From Maribrevibacterium harenarium (GTDB lineage: Bacteria > Pseudomonadota > Gammaproteobacteria > Pseudomonadales > Marinomonadaceae), in assembly GCF_006385675.1 (NCBI RefSeq), contig NZ_VFRR01000005.1, positions 96,119-160,118 on the forward strand: a DNA stretch of 64,000 nucleotides, in the 5' to 3' direction. Numbering within the stretch: position 1 is the first letter of the stretch; every line of letters starts with the position of its first letter. The translations under genes and the position numbers were made by a program. The notes beneath the pieces were generated by a model. The model was not told the DNA's origin, made no database searches, and worked only from the letters and a program-made list of their open reading frames with translations. Shown here one piece after another: positions 53,293 to 63,950 of the stretch.

Positions 53293-55914
53293 TTATTTTG
53301 CATTAAAAATGAACTCTTTGTGATCCATTAAAGCGTCGTTCCAGCGACGATACCCTTTACTGTTGATATGCAGCAAGTCATTCTCGAAATAGCTTTCGTC
53401 TAGACTGCCGTCTTTACTCTTTAACAAAGAGAACAAGTCAATGTAGCGAGTATTTGGCCGAGTTCTTGCTAATTGCTCCAATTGCTTATTGGTCATTTCT
53501 ATCGTGTTTCTTAACCGTTCGCGAGTTGGACTTGATTTAATGCTGATCAAGGTCACAGGTATACCGGGTAAGTGTATATCAACTTTCTCTAATAGTTGAA
53601 TGTAGTTAGCGATAACTTTGTTGGCATCATGATTATTGCCGATATCGCTGTCACCTGCATAAAGCACGAGAGACCGAGGCTTACGTGGCAATACGATACG
53701 CTCGAAGTAGTACACACAGGCCTCAATTGTCGCGCCGCTAAAGCCTAGATTAAGACCTCCCAGAGGCCCAAAAGTCTGCTCAAAGTTAGGCCACAAGCGC
53801 ATAGTCGAGCTGCCATAAAAAGCCACCGATTGAGCATTGTCCCGGTGATGAGCTAAACGGAATTCGAGTTCTCGAACATCGGATTCGAACTCCACGTCAA
53901 TTTGGTTCACGCTTAACACATTAGACTCGAAACCACGGCGTCCGGATAGAATTGGGTATTGCTTAATTTCTTGCGCTAGGGCCTCTGCTTCGGTGACTGC
54001 ATCGCGGAACTCTTCCTGATAGGCTTGTAAAAATTCCGCCATGGCCGCCGGCGTGTACTCGGTGAGTCGGTCAGAGATGCGAAACGCAGGTCGAATCACG
54101 ATGCTATAAATATTGTGATCTGCCCGTTTATCGAAGTTAGCGACGGCGATAGGAACGATCCAAGGCTCGTCTTCCCCAGCCATACTTTGGGCTAGTTCAA
54201 ATACGTAAGGCAAGAGTTCCCCTGGGGATTCAAGGGTAGAAAAGCTGCGTCCCTCGGGTGAAATTAATAGGGGAATATTGCGTTTGAGGGTATCTTGGCC
54301 GTCGCGCAGAAATTGCTCATGTTGTTCCGAGCCGCTCACCAAAGACTGCCAACTATCGACGAAGATATTGCCGAAGCGAGCGTAGAAAGCATCACGCCAG
54401 TATTCGTACTCTCGGCTACGTCTTACCACACGCTGTCCCGGCATACCGTAATTCTTAGCGATAATCATGGAACTGATAAATTGTGCATCCAGAGAGTAGC
54501 GGAAACCATTGGGTAATTGGGTGCTTTGTGAGCCAAGCAGATGGTTATAGATAAACAGGCTACCGGCTTTTTTGGGTAGATTCTCTAATCCCTTAATCAC
54601 ATAAGGAACTTGCTGGAACGCTTGTTGGAAGCGCTCCGTGCCAATACGGCGCACGTCATTGGCCCCCAATTCCGCGGGTAGCGCATTGATATCATCGTAA
54701 ATGCGCTTCAAATGCCGATAGAACGCATTTTCCCGCTGTAAATCTTTGAGGATATCTAAACACATACCAGCAATGGTGCGCTCGATTCGCTCGCCATAGT
54801 GCAAGCATTGGTAGAGAACGCCGAAGGCTTCATCGGTAGTCACTGCGTTGGCCAGTAGTTTTCCTACTTTGTAAAGCGGGGAGCTAACCGGTAACACAGC
54901 GGCATTTTGCTCGATAACGTTATTGACTGCCAACACCTCATCATTAGCTACCTGAGACAGGTAGCGCATCCGAGCCGCAAGCAGATGAGTGCCAATCAGC
55001 CAAATCAAGCGATGCCAGTACTTAATACCGAGCTTGGGGTTCTCTTCAGCAAGTTGAACCAAGTCCGCTTTCCTAATGAAAAGGATAGTGGAATCGCGGG
55101 ATGAGATAATTGAAGCACGGTTTTTTTGCTCGTCGTCCAAGGTGCAAGAGGCTAACACGGTGCCGGAGCGAGAAATTGAGCGAGTGGTGATGATATCACC
55201 TGCTTCAGTTTGGTAGCTCACCACTGCCTTGCCCTTCACCAGCAAATAGAGACCATCTTCTGGTTTAGATTGCTGAGAAATAATATCCCCTTGATGGGCG
55301 AGGATAATATTCGCCACTTTAGCAAGTGAGTGAATCTCTGCCTGGGTGAAGCTGTCGCAAAATGCCGATTGATTAAGCAGGGCGATAGAGTCTTTCAAGG
55401 TTTGCTTTTGATGCTCAGGGGCAAGGAGCGGTCTGGTTTCCTCAAAGGCTAATGACTCGTTGGCAAAGTAAGGGCGAGTTAAATTCTGAATATTGGTAAG
55501 CACTGGGAGGGACTGCCGGTAAATAAAGCTCAGAAACTGTGCGGCGAACTCACAGTGATCATTCAATACCTGTTGCAGTGCATCTATTGGCCAACTTATT
55601 AGGCGGCTACTTTTAGTGGCAACGAAGCTGGTTGCATAGCGACACGGATGACGAAATGCCGACCAGCCGATAGGCGCTAGACGCTCTTTAATGAGACCCA
55701 CATTGTAAGACTTGCCAGACTCATATAGCGGGATTGAAATTGAAACTTCCCCTTCCACTAAAAAGTAGATGCGTTCACCGATGGCGAATTGGCGCGCTAA
55801 TGTTTCCCCTGGAGCCAGCTCTCTGATCGTGGTGAATTGTTCGAGTTGTTCACGTATTTCATCATCAAGACAAGGTGAAAAAGGAAATTCCTGAATAAGG
55901 CTGGCCGGGGTCAT
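53293..55914 (-). CDS. Two cNMP-binding domains fused to acyltransferase-like and SGNH hydrolase domains
   Basis: An 873-residue fusion without signal peptide. Two cyclic-nucleotide-binding-like domains (about 15-140, ERIYFLVEGEVSISIPLYES; about 180-300, DGLYLLVKGKAVVSYQTEAG). A PlsC-like part (about 440-650) has FIYNHLLGSQST, without the usual Asp of NHx4D, and LLISPEGRSFS. The C-terminal SGNH/GDSL hydrolase (about 680-873) keeps Ser in FYGSSTMRLWP, Gly in LGFSGATI, Asn in AGDSDIGNNHD and the DxxH block in DLLHINSKGY. Start ATG 55914 has AGGAG upstream. It suggests a cyclic-nucleotide-controlled lipid acyl enzyme; the substrate is unknown. Confidence 0.75.
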   Translation of the reverse strand: MTPASLIQEFPFSPCLDDEIREQLEQFTTIRELAPGETLARQFAIGERIYFLVEGEVSISIPLYESGKSYNVGLIKERLAPIGWSAFRHPCRYATSFVATKSSRLISWPIDALQQVLNDHCEFAAQFLSFIYRQSLPVLTNIQNLTRPYFANESLAFEETRPLLAPEHQKQTLKDSIALLNQSAFCDSFTQAEIHSLAKVANIILAHQGDIISQQSKPEDGLYLLVKGKAVVSYQTEAGDIITTRSISRSGTVLASCTLDDEQKNRASIISSRDSTILFIRKADLVQLAEENPKLGIKYWHRLIWLIGTHLLAARMRYLSQVANDEVLAVNNVIEQNAAVLPVSSPLYKVGKLLANAVTTDEAFGVLYQCLHYGERIERTIAGMCLDILKDLQRENAFYRHLKRIYDDINALPAELGANDVRRIGTERFQQAFQQVPYVIKGLENLPKKAGSLFIYNHLLGSQSTQLPNGFRYSLDAQFISSMIIAKNYGMPGQRVVRRSREYEYWRDAFYARFGNIFVDSWQSLVSGSEQHEQFLRDGQDTLKRNIPLLISPEGRSFSTLESPGELLPYVFELAQSMAGEDEPWIVPIAVANFDKRADHNIYSIVIRPAFRISDRLTEYTPAAMAEFLQAYQEEFRDAVTEAEALAQEIKQYPILSGRRGFESNVLSVNQIDVEFESDVRELEFRLAHHRDNAQSVAFYGSSTMRLWPNFEQTFGPLGGLNLGFSGATIEACVYYFERIVLPRKPRSLVLYAGDSDIGNNHDANKVIANYIQLLEKVDIHLPGIPVTLISIKSSPTRERLRNTIEMTNKQLEQLARTRPNTRYIDLFSLLKSKDGSLDESYFENDLLHINSKGYRRWNDALMDHKEFIFNAK

Positions 55915-56340
55915 AAACACTCCTACTGGCATCGGTGGGTGGGAAACGGTGAGTCCCACAATAACTTGCTGATTTTCGTTAAATTACTACATCCCAACTG
56001 GTAATGTGAAGCACCTTTGTAGAACAAAGCAACCTCCATGCCATAGGTTCACTATAAAAGTTAATTGTGAACAAATTGCGTAACTCGTTCCCTTAAAGCA
56101 ATCCAAAACTATCTTCTAAGTGTTTAAGTTTCAGATGGTTAAGCATGTTTCGAAACCTATTCATTACGCTTCATTTTGTAAAAGAGTCGCTGTTTCCCTT
56201 GTAGAGCCAAGAAACCATGCTACACCTTAAATAATTGATGTTACCGAAATTTAATGTTGAGAAAGGTGGCGAAATGCGGGTCTGAAAGCCTGATTCAACG
56301 GACGCCTGCCGTGAATATCTGAAGAAAAGGGGATACTACC
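55915..56340. promoter_or_regulatory. Divergent intergenic region upstream of yeaG
   Basis: No gene seen. It must hold promoters for the cNMP/SGNH gene (leftward) and the yeaG operon (rightward). Notable sites are the inverted repeat GTTCAC/GTGAAC at 56047-56072, the palindrome GTTTCGAAAC at 56147-56156, and a possible sigma-S-like -10 (CTACACC) at 56220-56226. All are weak single observations. Confidence 0.35.
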
Positions 56341-58263
56341 ATGAGTATTTTTGACCATGTTCAATCTCGTTTCGATGCCCAGTTAGAAGAAGAAATGTCA
56401 CTGGCCGAGTACCTAGAGTTATGTAAAACTGACCCAGCTGCTTACGCTTCCGCACCAGAACGGCTGTTACTGGCAATTGGTGATCCGGAAATTGTGGATA
56501 CCTCCAAAGACACACGGCTGAGCCGTATCTTTTCCAATAAATTAATTAAACGCTACCCTACCTTTGAACATTTTTATGGCATGGAAGAGGCGATCGAAAA
56601 AATCGTCGCCTTCCTTACCCATGCGGCCCAAGGCTTGGAAGAGTCCAAGCAAGTGCTGTATTTACTTGGGCCGGTTGGTGGCGGTAAATCATCCCTCGCT
56701 GAGAAGCTTAAAGAGCTGATGCAGTCCGTTCCGTTTTATGCCATCAAAGGCTCGCCGGTATTTGAATCACCATTGAATCTGTTTGATGTGAATGAAGATG
56801 GGCAGATTTTGCAGGAAGAGTATGGCATCGCCAAACGCTACCTGAAGGGCATCATGTCACCCTGGGCTGCCAAGCGTTTGAAAGAGTTTAATGGTGATAT
56901 TCAGCAATTCCGAGTGGTGAAAGTTTATCCATCGGCGATACGCCAAATAGCGATTTCAAAAACCGAACCAGGGGATGAAAACAACCAAGATATCTCCTCC
57001 CTAGTCGGTAAAGTGGATATCCGTAAACTTGAATTCTTTGAGCAGAACGATGCGGATGCCTACAGTTATTCCGGAGGCTTGTGTCGCGGCAACCGAGGCA
57101 TTATGGAGTTTGTGGAGATGTTCAAGGCACCCATCAAGGTGCTGCATCCACTATTAACTGCCACACAAGAGGGTAATTACAATGGCACCGAGGGGTTGGG
57201 GAATATTCCTTTTGACGGCATCATTTTAGCCCACTCTAACGAATCCGAGTGGCAGTCCTTCAAAAATAATAAAACGAACGAAGCCTTTATCGACCGGGTT
57301 TACACCGTTAAGGTCCCGTACTGCTTGCGAGTCTCTGAAGAGATGCGTATCTACCAAAAACTATTGGAGAACTCGTCCTTAGCTCATTCCCCATGTGCAC
57401 CAGATACCTTGAAGATGCTGGCTCAGTTCTCGGTTCTATCACGCCTAAAAGAGCCAGAGAACTCCAGTGTTTTTTCAAAAATGCGCATTTATGATGGGGA
57501 GTCTTTAAAAGACATTGATCCAAAAGCGAAATCCTTGCAGGAATACAAGGATGCAGCCGGAGTCAATGAGGGCATGGATGGTCTGTCTACCCGGTTTGCA
57601 TTCAAAATCCTATCTAGGGTGTTCAACTTTGACCCCACAGAAGTGGCAGCTAATCCCGTACATCTCATGTATGTGTTGGAGCAACAGATCGAACAAGAGC
57701 AATTCGATCAAGACCGTCACGACCGTTATCTACGAGCCCTGAAGGAGTTCATCGCTCCCCGTTACGTGGAGTTTATCGGTAAGGAAATCCAGACCGCCTA
57801 CCTAGAATCCTATTCGGAGTACGGACAAAATATTTTTGATCGTTACGTCACCTATGCGGATTTCTGGATTCAAGATCAAGAGTATCGGGACCCCGAGACC
57901 GGAGATATTCTAGATCGGGCGGCAATTAATGATGAGCTAGAGAAAATCGAAAAACCTGCTGGCATCAGCAACCCAAAAGACTTCCGCAATGAAGTGGTGA
58001 ATTTTGTATTACGAGCTCGGGCTAACAATAACGGTAACAACCCTAGTTGGTTGGGGTACGAGAAATTGCGTGTAGTGATAGAGCGTAAGATGTTCTCCAA
58101 TACGGAAGACTTGTTACCAGTGATTTCGTTTAGCGCTAAATCGTCCAGCGATGATCAACGCAAACACAATGAATTTGTCAAACGCATGGTGGAGCGGGGC
58201 TACACCGAGAAACAAGTGCGCTTGTTGTCTGAGTGGTATCTGCGGGTGCGTAAGTCTCAGTAA
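56341..58263 (+). CDS. yeaG: PrkA-family serine protein kinase YeaG
   Basis: A 640-residue AAA-type kinase of the PrkA family. The Walker A motif is GPVGGGKSSLAEKL (about 113-126) in the N-terminal PrkA_AAA domain; the C-terminal PrkA domain follows. N-terminal MSIFDHVQSRFDAQ and the typical EEMSLAEYLELCK are as in E. coli YeaG, which is a stress-adaptation kinase. It leads yeaG-yeaH-spoVR, a conserved three-gene set induced in stationary phase and nitrogen starvation in enterobacteria. Length is normal. Confidence 0.96.
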   Translation: MSIFDHVQSRFDAQLEEEMSLAEYLELCKTDPAAYASAPERLLLAIGDPEIVDTSKDTRLSRIFSNKLIKRYPTFEHFYGMEEAIEKIVAFLTHAAQGLEESKQVLYLLGPVGGGKSSLAEKLKELMQSVPFYAIKGSPVFESPLNLFDVNEDGQILQEEYGIAKRYLKGIMSPWAAKRLKEFNGDIQQFRVVKVYPSAIRQIAISKTEPGDENNQDISSLVGKVDIRKLEFFEQNDADAYSYSGGLCRGNRGIMEFVEMFKAPIKVLHPLLTATQEGNYNGTEGLGNIPFDGIILAHSNESEWQSFKNNKTNEAFIDRVYTVKVPYCLRVSEEMRIYQKLLENSSLAHSPCAPDTLKMLAQFSVLSRLKEPENSSVFSKMRIYDGESLKDIDPKAKSLQEYKDAAGVNEGMDGLSTRFAFKILSRVFNFDPTEVAANPVHLMYVLEQQIEQEQFDQDRHDRYLRALKEFIAPRYVEFIGKEIQTAYLESYSEYGQNIFDRYVTYADFWIQDQEYRDPETGDILDRAAINDELEKIEKPAGISNPKDFRNEVVNFVLRARANNNGNNPSWLGYEKLRVVIERKMFSNTEDLLPVISFSAKSSSDDQRKHNEFVKRMVERGYTEKQVRLLSEWYLRVRKSQ

Positions 58264-58302
58264 TCACTGGGACTTTAAACAGGCAGGTTCAAAGGAGGTC
58301 AT

Positions 58303-59604
58303 ATGTCGTACATTATCGATCGCCGCCTTAATGGGAAGCACAAAAGCAGTGTTAACCGCCAGCGCTTCTTGCGTCGTTACCGTGATCATATCCGCAAGGC
58401 GGTGGAAAAAGCAGTCAATGATCGCAGCATAAAGGATTTGGATCGTGGGGAAACCATCACCATACCAAAGCGGGATATTCACGAGCCCGTGTTTGGCCAT
58501 GGCCGTGGTGGTGTTGGCTCCGTAGTCCATCCGGGCAATAAAGAGTTTAACGCAGGAGACAAAATACCCCGTCCACCTCAGAATGGTGGCGGTCAAGGCA
58601 GTGGGCAGGGAAAAGCTTCAGATCACGGCGAAGGGGAGGATGAATTTGCTTTCCAAATTTCCCAAGAAGAGTTTTTAGATTGTGTCTTTGAAGATTTAGC
58701 GTTGCCCAACTTGGTACGTAAGCAACTTGGAGATATGACCGAGTTCCAGATAAAACATGCTGGGATAGTATCTGAAGGCACGCCGTCGAAACTCAACCTA
58801 GTGCGCTCCATGCGTAATGCTTATGCACGGCGCATGGTGATGAGTGGTGATGCTCGCAGACGCTTGGCTGAGCTTGAGGAGCTCATCCAAAAGCTTGAGC
58901 AGGAGCAGGCCTCAGGTCGAACCATTGATGATACCCAGCTGGCGTTATTGCGGGAAAAAGCGGCTACGTACCAGCAGAAAATCGATAAAACTCCGTTTTT
59001 AGATACCTATGATCTGCGTTACAACCATCATGTGAAAGAGCCTCAACCGTCCAGTAAAGCAGTAATGTTTTGCGTGATGGACGTATCTGGCTCCATGACC
59101 CAAGAAACCAAAAATATTGCCAAACGCTTCTTTATTTTGCTGTACCTATTTTTGACCCGCAACTACGAGAAAATCGAGGTGGTGTTTATCCGACACCACA
59201 CCAGTGCGAAAGAAGTAACGGAGGAAGAGTTTTTTTACTCTAGAGAAACCGGGGGCACCATCGTTTCCAGTGCCTTAAAACTAATGCAAAAGATCATTAA
59301 GCAGCGCTACTCACCAGATCAATGGAATATTTATGCAGCGCAGGCTTCCGACGGTGATAACTGGGACGACGATTCCCGTATCTGCCAGCAAGTGATGGAA
59401 GATGGTCTTATCGATTTAGTGCAATATTTCACCTATATCGAAATTACCCCCCACGATCATCAGAGTCTTTGGTATGCCTATGAAAAACTGCAAAGTGCCT
59501 ACAGCGACCGCTTTGCAATGCGTCATATCCTCGACGTAGGGGATATTTATCCAGTATTCCGGGAGTTATTCCAGAGGAGGTTACATGAGCAACTCAACGC
59601 TTGA
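58303..59604 (+). CDS. yeaH: DUF444 protein YeaH
   Basis: A 433-residue DUF444 protein. The N-terminal part ([18 protein letters not shown]) and a Gly/Gln-rich stretch (about 88-110) precede a von Willebrand-like domain whose metal site reads [27 protein letters not shown] and [13 protein letters not shown] are also conserved. It works with YeaG, probably as partner or substrate in the kinase pathway. GGAGG lies before the ATG at 58303. Its last 20 bp overlap the spoVR start, implying translational coupling. Confidence 0.95.
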   Translation: MSYIIDRRLNGKHKSSVNRQRFLRRYRDHIRKAVEKAVNDRSIKDLDRGETITIPKRDIHEPVFGHGRGGVGSVVHPGNKEFNAGDKIPRPPQNGGGQGSGQGKASDHGEGEDEFAFQISQEEFLDCVFEDLALPNLVRKQLGDMTEFQIKHAGIVSEGTPSKLNLVRSMRNAYARRMVMSGDARRRLAELEELIQKLEQEQASGRTIDDTQLALLREKAATYQQKIDKTPFLDTYDLRYNHHVKEPQPSSKAVMFCVMDVSGSMTQETKNIAKRFFILLYLFLTRNYEKIEVVFIRHHTSAKEVTEEEFFYSRETGGTIVSSALKLMQKIIKQRYSPDQWNIYAAQASDGDNWDDDSRICQQVMEDGLIDLVQYFTYIEITPHDHQSLWYAYEKLQSAYSDRFAMRHILDVGDIYPVFRELFQRRLHEQLNA

Positions 59605-61111
59605 TACCTTATTACCTCAAGGGCCCGATTGGAGTTTTGACAGTATTCGTCAATACGATGATGCCATTCGAGAAATAGCATTGGAGTTTGGTTTGGATAC
59701 TTATCCTAACCAAATAGAGATCATTAGTTCAGAGCAGATGATGGATGCCTATGCCTCGGTGGGTATGCCCCTTGGTTATCATCACTGGTCCTATGGCAAG
59801 CAATTCCTGGAAGTAGAGCAGAACTACAAACGGGGGCGGATGGGGCTGGCCTACGAGATTGTGATCAACTTTTCCCCTTGTATCGCCTATTTAATGGAAG
59901 AAAACAATATGATGATGCAGGCGCTGGTAATTGCCCACGCTTGCTATGGACATAACTCCTTTTTCAAAGGCAATTATCTATTCCGCACCTGGACTGATGC
60001 TACCGCCATCATTGATTACTTAGTATTTGCGAAACGCTATGTGCAAGAGTGTGAGGAAAAATATGGTATTCAGGAAGTTGAGGCCACGTTAGATTCCTGC
60101 CATGCGCTGATGAATTTTGGCGTCGATCGGTATAAACGGCCAGTTCCACTGTCAGCCCAAGAGGAAATGGCGCGCCAGGACGAGCGGGAGCGACTATTAC
60201 AGCAGCAGGTAAATGATCTGTGGCGTACCATTCCCAAAGCAATGGCAGAGGTGCAAGAACGTGAAACCGATCGGCATTTCCCATCCGAGCCCCAAGAGAA
60301 TCTGCTTTATTTTATTGAAAAGCACGCGCCACTATTGAAACCATGGCAGCGAGAGTTAGTACGAATCGTACGTAAGATGGCGCAGTATTTCTATCCACAA
60401 CGTCAGACCCAAGTTATGAACGAGGGTTGGGCATCGTTCTGGCACTACACTTTGATGAATGAGTTGTATAACCGGGGTAAAGTAACCGAAGGTTTTATTT
60501 TGGAGTTTTTGCAATCCCATACCAATGTGGTTTATCAGCCCGGTTTTGATTCCCCCTATTATTCCGGTATCAATCCGTACGCCTTAGGCTTCGCCATTTA
60601 CTCAGACCTGAAGCGTATGTGCGAAAACCCCACCGAGGAAGACCGCTATTGGTTTCCCGATGTAGTGGGTAAAAATTGGGTGGAAGTATTGGATTTCGCC
60701 ATGCGTAATTACAAGGACGAGAGCTTCATCTTGCAGTACCTGTCACCTAAAGTGATGCGAGATTTTCGCTTCTTTGGTTTAGAGAATGACGTGCTGAATA
60801 ACTATATCGAAGTTAAAGAAATTCATAATGAAACCGGCTTTCGCGAACTCCGCCAGCGCCTATCCCAGCAATACAATCTTGGTTATCGGGATCCCAATAT
60901 TCAGGTGCAGCGGGTCAACATCAATGGTGATCGTAGCCTTACCTTGCGCCATGTTATGGATCACGAGCGACCACTAAATGATGATACGGTAGAAGTGTTG
61001 AAACACGTACGTCGTTTATGGGGCTTTGATGTACGCTTAGAGTCTTGGAGTGACGGCAGTTTAGTGGAAACTCACCACTGTTCAAACAATGATCCTTACG
61101 GGATTTTGTAG
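59585..61111 (+). CDS. SpoVR-family protein (YcgB)
   Basis: A 508-residue SpoVR/YcgB protein. Motifs such as [46 protein letters not shown] and [14 protein letters not shown] [14 protein letters not shown] are as in the family; the HxxxH-like and E/H residues suggest a metal site. It is named after the Bacillus cortex protein but has an unknown biochemical role in Gram-negatives. AGAGGAGG precedes the ATG at 59585, within the end of yeaH. A long perfect terminator follows. Confidence 0.94.
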   Translation: MSNSTLDTLLPQGPDWSFDSIRQYDDAIREIALEFGLDTYPNQIEIISSEQMMDAYASVGMPLGYHHWSYGKQFLEVEQNYKRGRMGLAYEIVINFSPCIAYLMEENNMMMQALVIAHACYGHNSFFKGNYLFRTWTDATAIIDYLVFAKRYVQECEEKYGIQEVEATLDSCHALMNFGVDRYKRPVPLSAQEEMARQDERERLLQQQVNDLWRTIPKAMAEVQERETDRHFPSEPQENLLYFIEKHAPLLKPWQRELVRIVRKMAQYFYPQRQTQVMNEGWASFWHYTLMNELYNRGKVTEGFILEFLQSHTNVVYQPGFDSPYYSGINPYALGFAIYSDLKRMCENPTEEDRYWFPDVVGKNWVEVLDFAMRNYKDESFILQYLSPKVMRDFRFFGLENDVLNNYIEVKEIHNETGFRELRQRLSQQYNLGYRDPNIQVQRVNINGDRSLTLRHVMDHERPLNDDTVEVLKHVRRLWGFDVRLESWSDGSLVETHHCSNNDPYGIL

Positions 61112-61113
61112 CG

Positions 61114-61156
61114 AAAAAAACAACCCCAGCTTGGTAGCCAAGCTGGGGTTGTTTTT
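61114..61156. terminator. Bidirectional terminator between spoVR and the chemoreceptor gene
   Basis: Perfect 17-bp stem (61118-61134 with 61138-61154), 3-nt loop TAG, flanked by an A run and a T run. One of the strongest hairpins in the window; it can end both convergent genes. Confidence 0.93.
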
Positions 61157-61178
61157 AGATATCGATTGCTGCTTCGAA

Positions 61179-63160
61179 TTAAAGTTGATTTGCCTCTTTA
61201 AGTCGATTGATTACGGCTACCTCTTGGTCAATTTCAGCGACTCGGGCAGACATATCCTCAATTGCATCGATACTTGAACGCACATCTTTGGCCGCATAGC
61301 TCGAAGACTCACTCAAGGCTTGTATTTGGGTGCTTAGGGTATTGGTACTTCCCAGCATAGTGCCCATAAATTCGTCAATCTTGGCGATACTTTTCTCGAT
61401 CATCGCCACAGATTGGCTGACTGAGGTGATGGTTTCGCCAGTTTGATTCAAACTCTGTTGAGTGTTTTGTGATAGTTGACGAACTTCGTCTGCTACCACA
61501 GCGAAGCCACGACCGGCTTCTCCGGCACGAGCGGCCTCAATGGCCGCGTTTAATGCCAATAGGTTGGTTTGGTCGGCGATCCCCGAGATGACCTTGAGGA
61601 TACTCAGGACTTGCTCGGCGTTATCGCGTAGGTGACTGACATTTGACACCATCTCCGCCCGATCTGCCTCTTGGGCACGAATCGCGGCAGAGAACTTGGC
61701 AAATTCACCGGTAACTTGCTCAACCACATTTTGCGTCGCCCCAGAGTAATCCGTTACCCGTTGGAAACTGCCAGTGACGTTTTCCAGCAGTGGGCGGTAC
61801 TCAGACAAGTACTCTATCAGGTTTGCCTGTAGTTTATTTAGTTGCTGCAAGCTATTCAGTTTTGACTGAATAAAGTACTCACGGAAGTTACTGTAGTGGA
61901 TTGGGAAATTGTCCACAAAGTAATCGGAGAAGCTTTCACCTTCCTTGACGTGGAAAAAGAACAGGCCGGTCAAGGTTTGGTTCATGTGAACACCGAGTAG
62001 CTCACCAAAGGTAGAGTAACCAGCCCCTTTTAGTTGCTTGAAGGTGCCCACCTGGTTGAGCTGATTACCATTATTGAGTCGACGTAAAATACAGTCATTG
62101 GCAATCATCGCAATGGGGGCAGAGGGCTTACCCTGCATGAACTTTTCGTAAGCTCGTTGAGTGCTGTCAGCAAAGGAACTGGCTTTAACAAGGATAACCT
62201 TGTCGCCAAAGTCTAAGTCGCAGAAGAACGCAATACTGCGGTCATTGACATCAATATTGGCCACCGAGCGAATATACAGTTCCCCATGGATTTCTACCGC
62301 AAAGGTATGGGACTGTAATTTGCTATTCAGATCGCCCGCGGCACAGCGGAAGTGATCGCACAAATGATCCACGATGTTAACTACCTTGCCACTACGGGAG
62401 TCGATCACGGAATGAACAATACGACGTTGTGCATCGGCTTCCGCCACCACAAAAGATTTGTCGGTCTTTTCAAAGTTATGGGTTTTCAGAATGCCGAAGC
62501 GTTTTTGTTGCGCCATTTTGACGAATACGACGACCGCACAATTATGGGCAACCTTGTTGCCGTCATACACCAAAGCCTGTTTGAAATCTAACTTACCGCC
62601 GGCGGAACCACCCACGAAGTGGCAGGGCAATTTACCTAGATCGTATATCGCCTGCATGAAGAAGTTTTCAGAAGAGGACAAGCCATCAAAGAAAGTCAGC
62701 GCTAGGGTGTCGTTGAAATGTACTGGGAACGATGGCGTGAGGTTTTGCAATTCGCCTTTTATACGTTTGATGCGCTCCCGTTTGGACATAGAAACCTGTC
62801 CGGAACGGAGGTCTTCACAGTGCAGTTTCACCGTATGTACACTAACTTGAGCAAACAAAGTTGTACTAAAACTTTGCAACACCACGTTGTCCCAGTTGCC
62901 TTGGGTGCTTTGGTAAAGATTACTTTGGCAGGTGTTGAGCTCCCCAGCCGTCATAATGCCAATAATTTTGGAGCAAAAGGGCGCACTGCGTTTGATAGAC
63001 GACATAGTGCTATCGAAATCTACATTCGGCGATATGAACGCTAGGATCAGTGCGGTTTGGTTCTGGCCAAAGGAGAGGGCTTTTAGATTTGCTTCATTTA
63101 TTTCCGATGAACGTAACTGGACAATTTTAGTCGGTTCATTGTTATTGCTACGGTTTTCTT
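61179..63160 (-). pseudogene. FIST-domain chemoreceptor, 5' end cut off by IS66 insertion
   Basis: The frame is open from 61179 up to the IS66 end at 63161 (660 codons) but has no start upstream of the ATG at 63005. The region above it is clearly coding: [17 protein letters not shown] and [17 protein letters not shown], followed by [10 protein letters not shown], form the beginning of a FIST_N domain. FIST_N and FIST_C (to about residue 350 of the ATG form) precede a MCP signalling domain with [20 protein letters not shown] and [10 protein letters not shown]. No transmembrane helix, so a cytoplasmic small-molecule sensor. The insertion removed the start codon and promoter, so any product would need internal initiation. 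Confidence 0.85.
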
Positions 63161-63245
63161 GTAAGCGTCACTAAATCAGCCTCTAGTTTTCGCGCTTAAC
63201 CCCGCCCAAACTGTGTTTCGTCTATTCACCCACGGAGTACACAAT

Positions 63246-63551
63246 ATGAATGCAAACACAGTGTTAAACCAAACTTGGGCAGATCATATCGAAAAGTGGC
63301 GAGCCTCTGGCCTGTCCATCAAAGCATTCTGTGAACAAGAGGACTTGGTGTACCATCAGTTTAGCTATTGGCGGCAGAAGTTTTCGCCTGCCGCTGACTC
63401 GACTACGGGATCGAAATTAGTGCCGGTAGCGCTGGCAACGCCTTCTATGCCTTCTAGCGATCTAGAAATCTTGCTCCCCAATGGGGTGATCATACGTGGC
63501 ATTGATATGACTAATGTCTCGCTGGTGTCCCATCTGGTAGCGGCTTTATGA
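63246..63551 (+). CDS. tnpA: IS66 accessory protein TnpA
   Basis: A 101-residue protein with the IS66 TnpA helix-turn-helix pattern: WADHIEKWRASGLSIKAFCE, QFSYWRQKF and the C-terminal DLEILLPNGVIIRG. GGAG precedes the ATG at 63246; a longer in-frame start lies upstream. Its TGA overlaps the tnpB start (ATGA at 63548), the usual IS66 coupling. Confidence 0.88.
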   Translation: MNANTVLNQTWADHIEKWRASGLSIKAFCEQEDLVYHQFSYWRQKFSPAADSTTGSKLVPVALATPSMPSSDLEILLPNGVIIRGIDMTNVSLVSHLVAAL

Positions 63552-63916
63552 AACCTCGTTATCTGCGCCCTGCATTGAATTTACCCCAGATCTTTTTGTA
63601 TCGTGACCCAGTAGATTTTAGAAAGCAGGCCCATGGACTGGCGGTGCTGATCGAGCAAGAGCTAGGGCACAATCCTTTTTCCGGAGCCTTGTACGCGTTT
63701 ACTAATCGGCATCGCAATAAGATCAAGTGCGTGATGTGGGAAGACAATGGCTTCGTGCTCTATTACAAGGGTTTAGCAGAAGAAAAGTTTAAGTGGCCCA
63801 AAGCTACTGAGGAATTGGTATCTCTCACCGGCGAGCAAATTAATTGGCTGTTAGAAGGCTACGATCTTAGCCTAATGCAAGGCCATAAAACCTTGCATTA
63901 TGAGGCACTCTGCTGA
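63548..63916 (+). CDS. tnpB: IS66 family accessory protein TnpB
   Basis: A 122-residue protein characteristic of IS66 TnpB (IS66_Orf2): IFLYRDPVDFRKQAHGL, NPFSGALYAFTNRHRNKIK, MWEDNGFVLYYKGL and EKFKWP. It is required for IS66 transposition, with unknown mechanism. It is intact and translationally coupled to tnpA. Confidence 0.95.
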   Translation: MKPRYLRPALNLPQIFLYRDPVDFRKQAHGLAVLIEQELGHNPFSGALYAFTNRHRNKIKCVMWEDNGFVLYYKGLAEEKFKWPKATEELVSLTGEQINWLLEGYDLSLMQGHKTLHYEALC

Positions 63917-63950
63917 GGATTTATGTGGTGATTTTTGCTAACATATCGCC

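Noticed and set aside
59585..59604. The 20-bp overlap of yeaH and spoVR as a sign of gene fusion
   Set aside because: The overlap contains a normal ribosome binding site and start for spoVR, an ordinary coupled-translation arrangement.
63006..63139. One-base deletion at the AAAA run 63125-63128 that would connect an ATG at 63139 to the FIST frame
   Set aside because: The frame is already open and coding back to the IS66 junction, so truncation by the insertion explains the missing start without a second mutation.
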